Below the pieces are notes generated by a model that saw nothing but the letters and a program-made list of their open reading frames with translations, did not search any database and was not told the DNA's origin. The position numbers were made by a program, and so were the translations under genes. Below are positions 9,054 to 16,423 of a DNA stretch of 64,000 nt, piece by piece. Origin of the DNA: Fuerstiella sp. (GTDB taxonomy: Bacteria > Planctomycetota > Planctomycetia > Planctomycetales > Planctomycetaceae); assembly GCA_014238335.1 (NCBI GenBank), contig JABABI010000034.1, positions 1 through 64,000 on the forward strand, read 5' to 3'. Position 1 is the first letter of the stretch. Every line of letters begins with the position of its first letter.

Positions 9054-10637
9054 GTGCCAACATTCACATCGCCAGAAGGTGCCCGAATTCCAGCGATCGC
9101 CTCCCGACGAACGCTCGGCGGAAGCTGCGCGCTGTTGCTGTTCATCCTGGCACCGTTGTTCGTGTGCATGCCCTTGAACTCGGACACTGCGTTGTTTGAT
9201 CTTCAGGCAGAATGCGTGCTGGAAGGCGGAGTGCTCTATCGTGACATCGTGGAACCAAACCTGCCCGGAGTTGTCTGGATTCACCTCGCTGTTCGCCCCC
9301 TGATTGGCTGGTCGTCTGAAGCAATCCGTTCTGTCGACCTGCTGATTTTCGCGGGAATCATATTTCTGAGCATGCGAATGCTCCGCGAACCTGGCGCTGG
9401 CGACCTGTTCGCATTGACGGCCGCGACTTTCTATCTGTGCTGCAACGAATGGTGCCATTGCCAGCGAGACACATGGATGCTGCTGCCGGCCCTGGCCGCT
9501 CTGCTGCTCAGACTCCAGTCCAGCCCCGACGAACCGCGTGACCTAAATCTGGCGGCCCTCGAAGGAACACTTTGGGGCTGCGCATTCTGGATCAAACCCC
9601 ACGTCGCAGTACCGGCGCTGTTCGTCATCGTCGTTGACGCATGGCATCGAAGACATCCGCGGCACACGATCAAGCAGATCGCTGCAGTGATTGTGGGCGG
9701 TTTGATTGCAGCGCTGCCGGGAATCTGTTGGCTGATCGATAACGGCGCGTGGCCACATTTCTGGGAAATGATGCTGGAATGGAATCCCGAGTATCTGGCA
9801 GCCGGGCGTGAGCGACGGAGCCTGGACCGCTGGCTGATGATGGCGTACCGCTTTCATCCCTGGTGGGTTGTGCATCTGGTGGCCATTCCGCTGGCATGCC
9901 GAGCCCTTCGAAACGTCATCACGAGGCGAAACCAGAACTCCGCAGACCACAGCGTGAGCCTGCTGGCGGCCATATATCTCGGGTGGCTATTACAGGCCGT
10001 CGTCCTGCAGCACGCCATGGACTACATTCACGCAGCCCCCATAGTGCTCGGTCTGCTGCTGATCGGCGCATGGCCGTGGCGATTCGAAGTGGCAGTTCGC
10101 CGAGTTGCGACAGCTGCCTTCCTGTGTCTGGCCCTGTGCGCAGCGCCCATCATGAATCTGCAGCGACTGGCCATGTGGCCACGTTGCTGGACAGAAGGCA
10201 GTTCAACGCAACTTAGAGCCACACTGGCTCATGGCACTTTTCCGGCATGGCAGGACCTAAACCAGGTTGTCGAATTCCTGCGCGAACAGCGTGTGCAGGA
10301 CGGAGAACTGACGTGCCTGAACGTTCACAGCGTTCACGTTTTCAGAGAACTCAGAGTACAGCCAGCAACACGGTACTGGTGTACTTTAATTCTGCAGGAT
10401 CTGTTCAAACGTCGTGCTGCCAGCATTGACGCGGCCGTGCAAGAAAACACATCCCGCTTTATCGTTACAGAATCTGTCGAATCTGTTCTCACGAATGGAG
10501 GCTCCGCGGACGAATTCCCATGGAATCTTCCCGTCGTGTTCGAAGCCGGAACATACAAGGTACACGCCACCAGTATTCCGCTGCCTGCTATGGAACACGG
10601 ACAGGCGTCCTCTGTCAGAACGTCCGGATCGGACTAA
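9054..10637 (+). CDS. GT-C (GT39/ArnT-like) membrane glycosyltransferase
   Basis: Integral membrane protein of 527 residues with about ten hydrophobic segments, the first at residues 24-38. The first extracytoplasmic loop holds NSDTALFD, whose acidic residue after the first membrane segment is the position used as catalytic base in GT-C enzymes such as PMT and ArnT. A soluble C-terminal part follows. The family transfers sugars from polyprenyl-phosphate donors outside the membrane, which would fit the neighbouring GtrB-like GT2 that could make such donors. The start used is a GTG at 9054; no strong ribosome site is seen, so the exact start is unsure. Assignment is by topology and the loop motif rather than by a close named relative. 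Confidence 0.65.
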   Translation: MPTFTSPEGARIPAIASRRTLGGSCALLLFILAPLFVCMPLNSDTALFDLQAECVLEGGVLYRDIVEPNLPGVVWIHLAVRPLIGWSSEAIRSVDLLIFAGIIFLSMRMLREPGAGDLFALTAATFYLCCNEWCHCQRDTWMLLPALAALLLRLQSSPDEPRDLNLAALEGTLWGCAFWIKPHVAVPALFVIVVDAWHRRHPRHTIKQIAAVIVGGLIAALPGICWLIDNGAWPHFWEMMLEWNPEYLAAGRERRSLDRWLMMAYRFHPWWVVHLVAIPLACRALRNVITRRNQNSADHSVSLLAAIYLGWLLQAVVLQHAMDYIHAAPIVLGLLLIGAWPWRFEVAVRRVATAAFLCLALCAAPIMNLQRLAMWPRCWTEGSSTQLRATLAHGTFPAWQDLNQVVEFLREQRVQDGELTCLNVHSVHVFRELRVQPATRYWCTLILQDLFKRRAASIDAAVQENTSRFIVTESVESVLTNGGSADEFPWNLPVVFEAGTYKVHATSIPLPAMEHGQASSVRTSGSD

Positions 10638-10759
10638 CTGACAGACATACTGTAACGATCGTCCGGGCGACGAATCCTGCAGATAGAACCCGCATTTCAC
10701 CTGCCACCAATGCAACGCCGAAGACTGTGATCGATCATCATGTTTCGCTGAAAACACAT

Positions 10760-11740
10760 CTACGGATCGGCGTTTTCAGGCACTGGCGGTGTACCTCGGT
10801 TTAATATTTTTCGCTTCTCCAGGTCGTATCTGGCACCGACCCACAGCGGAACGTACCTGTCACTTTCAACGGAATCTGAAGTCCACGTTTTCGGGTCGTA
10901 GAGCAATACGACGCCGTCCTTTTTTCCAACGACATGGAATTCGTTTCCAACCACGACAATCGCCGTACCTTCGTCAATTCCGATGCCCAGCAATGCCTCT
11001 CGGTCGATTGATGGATCCATCTTCCCGTCCGGATCCGTGAGTACTTCGATCAGGCCCTGTTGACGCTTTCGAGGAATAACATGCTGGTCGATGGCCGAAT
11101 TCTTTATATAGCCCAACCCGCGCTGATGGTCACCAATCAGAATTCCGCTCCCGCTGGTATCACCGCGCACCAGAAACGAACCCTGAATCGACGCCCCCGC
11201 AGAGCTGCCCCCGATGACGCCACCACGATCGAGCACCTTTCCAAATTCTTTTTCCGTCAGCGTCCCAAGGTACGCGTCCGCAATCCGCCACTGCCGTCCC
11301 CCTGTGAACCAGACGGCGTCTGCGTCACGAATCGGCTGAACAAATGCTTCGGTGTCAGCTTCGGTTCGGTTATGAGTGTGGATGACCGTCACATTCTGCA
11401 CTTCCAGCTTTTCACGGGCATACTTTGCGGACCTGTGCCCGAAATAATCGTATTCCGCTGCACTGGATGAAGCGGTCGGCACGATCACGAGTTTTGCATC
11501 ACGGCCACCGGCCAGTTCGACAAAATGTCTGAAGCCGTCGCCGGCGCCGCCACCGTCAATAAGAAGCGTACCTTTCGCAGGACCAGAATTTTCGTTTGCC
11601 CCCGCAGGCAGCACCGGCCCTGCAAAGGTGACGAACAGGCACACAGCAAGCAGTAAACCGATGCATTTTGTGTGACAGAAATCACAACAGGGGATGGCTT
11701 TTCGCCCCTGCGCAGGGAAAACTGCGGTCAATGGATTCAC
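10760..11740 (-). CDS. Cyanophycinase-family peptidase (S51), secreted
   Basis: Serine peptidase S51/cyanophycinase family. The nucleophile elbow GGSSAGAS lies near residue 180, preceded by AVWFTGGRQWR, and the N-terminal core has LLIDGGGAGD. The family cleaves aspartyl peptides such as cyanophycin or dipeptides. The N-terminus has a hydrophobic stretch (about residues 26-45) ending in an Ala-Gly-Ala region, so the protein is probably exported. Length is 326 residues. The start is a GTG at 11738-11740, supported by AAGGA about nine bases upstream and by the 22-base gap to the DUF1501 gene, so the two are likely co-transcribed. No cyanophycin synthetase gene is seen in the window, so the substrate is open. 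Confidence 0.82.
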   Translation of the reverse strand: MNPLTAVFPAQGRKAIPCCDFCHTKCIGLLLAVCLFVTFAGPVLPAGANENSGPAKGTLLIDGGGAGDGFRHFVELAGGRDAKLVIVPTASSSAAEYDYFGHRSAKYAREKLEVQNVTVIHTHNRTEADTEAFVQPIRDADAVWFTGGRQWRIADAYLGTLTEKEFGKVLDRGGVIGGSSAGASIQGSFLVRGDTSGSGILIGDHQRGLGYIKNSAIDQHVIPRKRQQGLIEVLTDPDGKMDPSIDREALLGIGIDEGTAIVVVGNEFHVVGKKDGVVLLYDPKTWTSDSVESDRYVPLWVGARYDLEKRKILNRGTPPVPENADP

Positions 11741-11762
11741 TTAGTATTCCTTCAGAACGTTG

Positions 11763-13199
11763 TTAGAACAGCTCCGACAGCGGCTGCCCGTTTTCTTCCA
11801 CGAAGTAGCGCGGCCGCTGACGTTCGTCAAGATAGGTGCCATCCAGCGGAACGTCCATGTGTCGGTAAATGGTCGCTGCCAGATCCGCAGGCGTGACCGG
11901 GCGTTCTTTGATCGTACCACCATCATTGGTGCTGGAACCGATCACCTGACCGTGCCGCAGGCCGCCTCCGGCCAGACACATGGACATAACAACAGGCCAG
12001 TGATTCCGCCCGTCGACACTTTTCTGAGTGCCCATGTTTGGTGTCCGGCCGAATTCCCCCATCGCAATGACCAGCACATCGTCCAGCAGTCCGCGTTCCT
12101 CCAAATCTGACACAAGCGTTGTCAACAGATGGTCGAACAGCGGCAGCAGTGGTTTGAGCCCCTTCGAGATTCCTCCGTAAACACCGCCCGGAATACCATG
12201 GTTATCCCAGGTGCCCGAAGCGGTGTGGTGACTCAGATCCAGAGTGACAAAGCTGACACCGGATTCCACAAGGCGTCGAGCCAGCAGGGCTTGCTGACAC
12301 CACAGATGATCACCGTACCGTTCGCGATACTTCGCGGGTTCGGCGGAAATATCAAAGGCTTTTTGCGCTCGCCGCCCCAGGACCATGTCGAAGGCCTGTT
12401 GTCCGTATTGATCAACAGCATCCATGGAACCGGATTGGTCCAGTCCGCTGCGAATTCGATCCAGATCCTTCATCAGCAAACGGCGGTCACCCAGCCGGTC
12501 CACATCCAGCTGCCCTGGCAGTCGGAACAGGTCCGCACCCGTTGTTCTGTTGAGCGACTTTCCCAGCAAGTCGTACTGAGGCAGCACAGACGCCTTGTCA
12601 CCAAGAAACGGATCGTATTGTTTGCCAAGCCATCCACCCCACGCCACATGCGTTGGATGTTTCATGAACGCGACGTATGGCGGCATCGCAGGATGATTGG
12701 GGCCGTGATGTTTCGCCACGATGGAAGCGATCGCAGGGTGGCGGTCACCTTTGGGATTCGTGCGAGGCGCCGCTTCACGATTGCCAGTCTGCATGACCTG
12801 ATTCGGCTGGTGACTGCTCTTGCGCGGGTCGACGGAGCGAATGACGGTAAACTTGTCCAGCATCGCCGCCTGCTTCGGCAGATGTTCGCAGATGAATGTC
12901 CCCGGCAGGGCGGTTGGAATCGGAGCAAACGGTCCACGGTTATTGAACGGACGATCCGGTTTGGGATCCCATGTGTCAATGTGACTGGGACCTCCGGTCA
13001 TCCATAACAGAATGACGCTCTTGTGGCTCATCGGTTTCCCGAGATCAACAGCAGCCGCGCGAGTCTGCAGCAGATCCGGCACTGTCAGCCCGGCAATTCC
13101 GGCGAGTCCGGCCTTCAGCATATTTCGACGGCTGCAGACCGTCAGCCCTTCGTTGACCAGCGGGTAATAATTGGTGAAGGCGTGTTGAGCGTGGCTCAT
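11763..13199 (-). CDS. DUF1501 family Tat-type secreted protein
   Basis: DUF1501 proteins are very abundant in planctomycetes and belong to the alkaline-phosphatase-like/sulfatase superfamily; the reaction is not established. The N-terminus has a twin-arginine motif (RR at residues 24-25 followed by NMLKAG) and a hydrophobic stretch, indicating Tat export. Family blocks seen include LLWMTGGPSHIDTWDPKP, KQAAMLDKFTVIRSV, DHLLTTLVSDLEERG and GEFGRTPNMG. Length is 478 residues when started at the ATG at 13197-13199; a frame extending 32 codons upstream would put the Tat motif too far in. It is the first gene of a two-gene leftward unit with the cyanophycinase-like gene. DUF1501 genes usually pair with a DUF1549/DUF1553 gene, but here the nearest is 23 kb away. 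Confidence 0.9.
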   Translation of the reverse strand: MSHAQHAFTNYYPLVNEGLTVCSRRNMLKAGLAGIAGLTVPDLLQTRAAAVDLGKPMSHKSVILLWMTGGPSHIDTWDPKPDRPFNNRGPFAPIPTALPGTFICEHLPKQAAMLDKFTVIRSVDPRKSSHQPNQVMQTGNREAAPRTNPKGDRHPAIASIVAKHHGPNHPAMPPYVAFMKHPTHVAWGGWLGKQYDPFLGDKASVLPQYDLLGKSLNRTTGADLFRLPGQLDVDRLGDRRLLMKDLDRIRSGLDQSGSMDAVDQYGQQAFDMVLGRRAQKAFDISAEPAKYRERYGDHLWCQQALLARRLVESGVSFVTLDLSHHTASGTWDNHGIPGGVYGGISKGLKPLLPLFDHLLTTLVSDLEERGLLDDVLVIAMGEFGRTPNMGTQKSVDGRNHWPVVMSMCLAGGGLRHGQVIGSSTNDGGTIKERPVTPADLAATIYRHMDVPLDGTYLDERQRPRYFVEENGQPLSELF

Positions 13200-13588
13200 G
13201 GGTGGGCACCTGACGAATGTGGGTTGTGATTGTCTACGGAAACATGGTGAAAGTCCACCGCGAAACGACCTAACCGGCGCGACAGCGATACTCAAGAGAT
13301 GATGGAACAGTGTTTTCGGCAGTATTCCGTCAAACCTCCCGATTCCGATGCTCGTTAAACTCCATCTTCAGGACGATTAATGTTAATTCGGGCGGGTTTC
13401 AGCAGCGGCCGCGACACCGACTGCGAAAATCCCCCCAGAAGCTAATGGAGTTTGACGTACGGGCGTCGTTAATCTCGTAACAGCTCAAGTGGATAGCGGA
13501 ATGGTATAGCAACGACTTATCATTCCGCCGCCAGTCAGTATGGCCCACGTTTTCAGATGGATTCCAATCTCAACTCGGACCGCAAGAC
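13200..13588. other. Divergent intergenic region with inverted repeats
   Basis: This gap holds the promoters of the leftward DUF1501 gene and the rightward kinase. Two overlapping inverted repeats are visible: AAACTCCAT at 13357-13365 with ATGGAGTTT at 13445-13453, and CGTCAAAC at 13328-13335 with GTTTGACG at 13450-13457. They could be operator halves, but I cannot assign a regulator. A separate strong hairpin at 13496-13528 is listed on its own. Confidence 0.4.
13496..13528 (+). promoter_or_regulatory. Leader hairpin upstream of the kinase gene
   Basis: GCGGAATGGTA at 13496-13506 pairs with TATCATTCCGC at 13518-13528 (11 pairs with one G-U), leaving an 11-base loop. It ends 60 bases before the kinase ATG. 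It has no T-tract, so a leader-RNA structure or a protein-binding palindrome is more likely than a terminator. Confidence 0.4.
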
Positions 13589-15319
13589 ATGCACCCGGAC
13601 AGGATCGGCCCGTACCGAATCGACCGTAAGATTGGCTCTGGCGGGATGGGCAACGTCTATCTGGGGGTCCATGAGCAGACCGGACAGGAAGCGGCCATCA
13701 AGGTGCTGCCAGCATCCATGGCTCGAGAGGATGGTTTCGTAATCAGATTCTCCCGTGAAATCGACGCTCTGAAGACGCTCAGTAGTCCGTACATCGTGGA
13801 GTTGTTTCAGAACGGCACATCCGACGATGGCAGCTATTATTACTCAATGGAATTCGTTGACGGCGAAACTCTGACGTCCATGATTTCGCGGCGAAAGAAG
13901 ATTCCCTGGCAGGAAGTCATCGACATCTCGTTGCAGATCGCCCGTGCACTCAAGGCCGCACACAACGCAGGAATCGTGCATCGCGATTTGAAGCCGTCAA
14001 ACCTGATGCTGACGAAAGACGGCACCATCAAGCTGACTGATTTTGGCGTTGCTCACATATTCGCCACAACACGACTGACTCGCACGGGCGGCGTTGTGGG
14101 AACGGCCGAATACATGTCTCCCGAACAGGCCCGCGGACAACGCGCCACGAAGCACAGTGACCTGTATTCTCTGGGCGCCGTGATGTACGCGATGTTGACA
14201 GGCCGCCCGCCGTTCAACGGTAAAATGGCTAACGACATTCTACACAAACATCAATTCGCACAATTTGACAAACCAAGCCACTTTGCGCCTGAGATCCCGA
14301 GGCTACTGGAAGAATTTGTATGCAAACTGCTCGAAAAGAAACCGGGAGACCGATTTCCTGACGGACTGGTCGCCATCAAACAGCTGGAAAACGCCAGGGC
14401 CCGCATCGAATTTTCGGGGCAGGCCAACGCGGAAACCGTGATTAACGGCGCCGACGCAGCGTCCGGCCACACGGCTGACCGTGCATCCGACCACACGCTT
14501 GGAGAGGAACCAGACGGTGGACACTCACAACATGGTCCGGGGCCGGCAACGATGGTCCGGAATTTTGTGAGGGGTGATATCGAGCGGCAGTTACGACAGT
14601 CTCCAGTTGCGAAGTTCTTTGACAACACCCTGGTTCTGTTGACGTTGTTCGCGATTGTGATCGCTGCGGGAGTCTACCTTGCCAGGAAAACAGCGCCGGA
14701 CGCGGGCGAAGAACTGTTGCTGGCTGAACAGACGATGGCGGGCGATGCAACCCCTGCATGGCTGAGAGTTCGAGATGAAACCCTCATTCCACTGCTGGAC
14801 GGCAACGCCCTACCCGAGCGTCATTCGGATATTGAAGAATGGATTCGCCGGGTTGATCAGTATGAATTCTGTCGAGACATCAGAATCTCGACGCCGAGCG
14901 ACCCTTCGGTCGATTCAGAACTACAGCGTCTGATCCGCCACGCCTTTCAGACGTACGCTGACGGAGACATCTCTGGCGGGCGTACCGAACTGCAAACGGT
15001 TCATGAAATCATTCACGACGACACCCGATATTCCTTTCTTGCAGAATTCGTAAGAGCAACACTGAATGACTGGGCCGATGAGCAGAACATCGCCGGGCGT
15101 CGCGATTTCATCACCACAATGTGCGACCGTGCCAACACTCTGGCCACACAAGACGACATCGCTCGGGCAGCTGCGATCCTGCGTTCCACGATCAGGCTGT
15201 ATCGGCAGGATGCGACCGTCGAACGCGAATTGGCAGAATGCATACGACTATTGCAACAGTTGGAGACCGCTGCGGAAGACAATCAGGGGGAAAACAGTTC
15301 TGCCGAGCTGGTGCCGTGA
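13589..15319 (+). CDS. Transmembrane Ser/Thr protein kinase (PknB-type)
   Basis: Hanks-type kinase of 576 residues. The N-terminal kinase domain has the glycine loop GSGGMGNV at 16-23, the lysine in AAIKVLP, HRDLKPSN near 131, DFG near 151, an activation segment with GTAEYMSPEQ and SDLYSLG, so the catalytic set is complete. A single hydrophobic segment near residues 346-366 follows an acidic/His-rich linker and places the remaining roughly 200 residues outside the cytoplasm as a possible sensor domain of unknown fold. Planctomycetes carry many such kinases. It is transcribed toward apt, which starts 74 bases downstream. The start ATG is chosen by alignment of IGPYRIDRKIG to the usual kinase N-terminus. 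Confidence 0.93.
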   Translation: MHPDRIGPYRIDRKIGSGGMGNVYLGVHEQTGQEAAIKVLPASMAREDGFVIRFSREIDALKTLSSPYIVELFQNGTSDDGSYYYSMEFVDGETLTSMISRRKKIPWQEVIDISLQIARALKAAHNAGIVHRDLKPSNLMLTKDGTIKLTDFGVAHIFATTRLTRTGGVVGTAEYMSPEQARGQRATKHSDLYSLGAVMYAMLTGRPPFNGKMANDILHKHQFAQFDKPSHFAPEIPRLLEEFVCKLLEKKPGDRFPDGLVAIKQLENARARIEFSGQANAETVINGADAASGHTADRASDHTLGEEPDGGHSQHGPGPATMVRNFVRGDIERQLRQSPVAKFFDNTLVLLTLFAIVIAAGVYLARKTAPDAGEELLLAEQTMAGDATPAWLRVRDETLIPLLDGNALPERHSDIEEWIRRVDQYEFCRDIRISTPSDPSVDSELQRLIRHAFQTYADGDISGGRTELQTVHEIIHDDTRYSFLAEFVRATLNDWADEQNIAGRRDFITTMCDRANTLATQDDIARAAAILRSTIRLYRQDATVERELAECIRLLQQLETAAEDNQGENSSAELVP

Positions 15320-15393
15320 CAGACGAAGTTCGCCTCAGTACATTCCCTGCCGTGGACTGTTGATCAACAAACAAGCAGAAGACCAAACTCGTT

Positions 15394-15927
15394 ATGGACC
15401 TCAAAGAATACATTCGATCAATACCGGACTTCCCCAAGCCCGACATCATGTTCCGTGACATTACACCAATGTTGAAGTCGGCTGCGGTCATGAGGGAAGT
15501 GATCCACCGACTGGCCGAACCATTTCGGGACGCCGACATTTCGTCTGTGCTGGCTGCAGAAGCCAGGGGCTTCGTATTTGGTGCGCCGTTGGCCATGGAG
15601 TTGGGGGCGGCTTTTGTGCCCGTACGAAAACCAGGGAAGCTGCCATTTGAAACAGAGACACTACACTACGATCTGGAATACGGCTCCGACGCTCTGGAAA
15701 TCCACAGCGACGCAGTCGAGCCAAGCGACCGTGTATTGCTGGTCGACGACCTGCTGGCCACCGGCGGCACCATCGGAGCGTGCCTGGAACTGGCGACAAA
15801 ACAGGGGGCTGCCGTCGTCGGCGCAGCCTTCGTGATTGAGCTCGAATTTCTCAATGGCCGTCGAAGGCTGGGCGACACAACGATTCACAGCCTGATTCGA
15901 TATCAGTCAGAAGACGGCGACGAATAG
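15394..15927 (+). CDS. apt: Adenine phosphoribosyltransferase
   Basis: Purine salvage enzyme converting adenine and PRPP to AMP and pyrophosphate. The 177 residues match the family length. Visible motifs are the N-terminal IRSIPDFPKPDIMFRDITP block, the EARGFVFGAPLA block and the PRPP-binding LLVDDLLATGGT near residues 115-126. The next gene begins eight bases after the stop, so they form an operon, possibly with the kinase upstream. Confidence 0.96.
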   Translation: MDLKEYIRSIPDFPKPDIMFRDITPMLKSAAVMREVIHRLAEPFRDADISSVLAAEARGFVFGAPLAMELGAAFVPVRKPGKLPFETETLHYDLEYGSDALEIHSDAVEPSDRVLLVDDLLATGGTIGACLELATKQGAAVVGAAFVIELEFLNGRRRLGDTTIHSLIRYQSEDGDE

Positions 15928-15935
15928 GGGCCGCC

Positions 15936-16307
15936 ATGTCTGATCCTGCTCTCTCACAGCTTGTCGAACGTTTCCAAAAGACGATGGCTCACGCATGGAT
16001 GGTGCGGACATTTATCAAGCACTGCGACGAAGTTGAAGACTACCCGGAGCTGATGGGGATCGTACGGTCGGTGTTTGACATGAGCCGGGCAATCGAGTCA
16101 AAAACGGAAGACCCACTCGCCTACTTTCGTTTTGCCGGAAAGAAGATCGGAAAGCTCCGCAAGGCTGCTGAACAGTTTCAGCAGGACGCATGGAGTGCCT
16201 CAACACACACAAACTTCCAGCAGGCCGTCCGCTCTGTGCTGTACGCCACGGAACAGATGGAAGCCATTCTGGCGGAAGCTAACGCGGCGATACACAGCAA
16301 AAGTTAG
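15936..16307 (+). CDS. Small helical protein of unknown function
   Basis: I do not recognise this 123-residue protein. It is predicted to be almost entirely alpha-helical and soluble, with no signal peptide or membrane segment. Charged and aromatic residues are spaced as in a helical bundle (VRTFIKHCDEVEDYPELMG, YFRFAGKKIGKLRKAAEQF). It starts with ATG eight bases after apt, so it is probably translated from the same mRNA. A perfect 16-bp hairpin follows 17 bases after its stop and probably marks the transcript end. Confidence 0.7.
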   Translation: MSDPALSQLVERFQKTMAHAWMVRTFIKHCDEVEDYPELMGIVRSVFDMSRAIESKTEDPLAYFRFAGKKIGKLRKAAEQFQQDAWSASTHTNFQQAVRSVLYATEQMEAILAEANAAIHSKS

Positions 16308-16324
16308 GCCCCTGATCGGAAACT

Positions 16325-16359
16325 GCACCGTCAAACTGCTGACAGCAGTTTGACGGTGC
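16325..16359 (+). terminator. Perfect 16-bp hairpin at end of the apt operon
   Basis: GCACCGTCAAACTGCT and its exact reverse complement are separated by only three bases (GAC). The hairpin begins 17 bases after the stop of the small helical protein and 65 bases before the next gene. No T-tract follows, so it is not a classical intrinsic terminator; it may act with Rho or protect the mRNA 3' end. Confidence 0.55.
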
Positions 16360-16423
16360 GACGTGTGTGCCGTAAAACGGGTCTCTGCGTTCTCACCCAG
16401 CTCACCAGATGAAGGGCTTCCCA

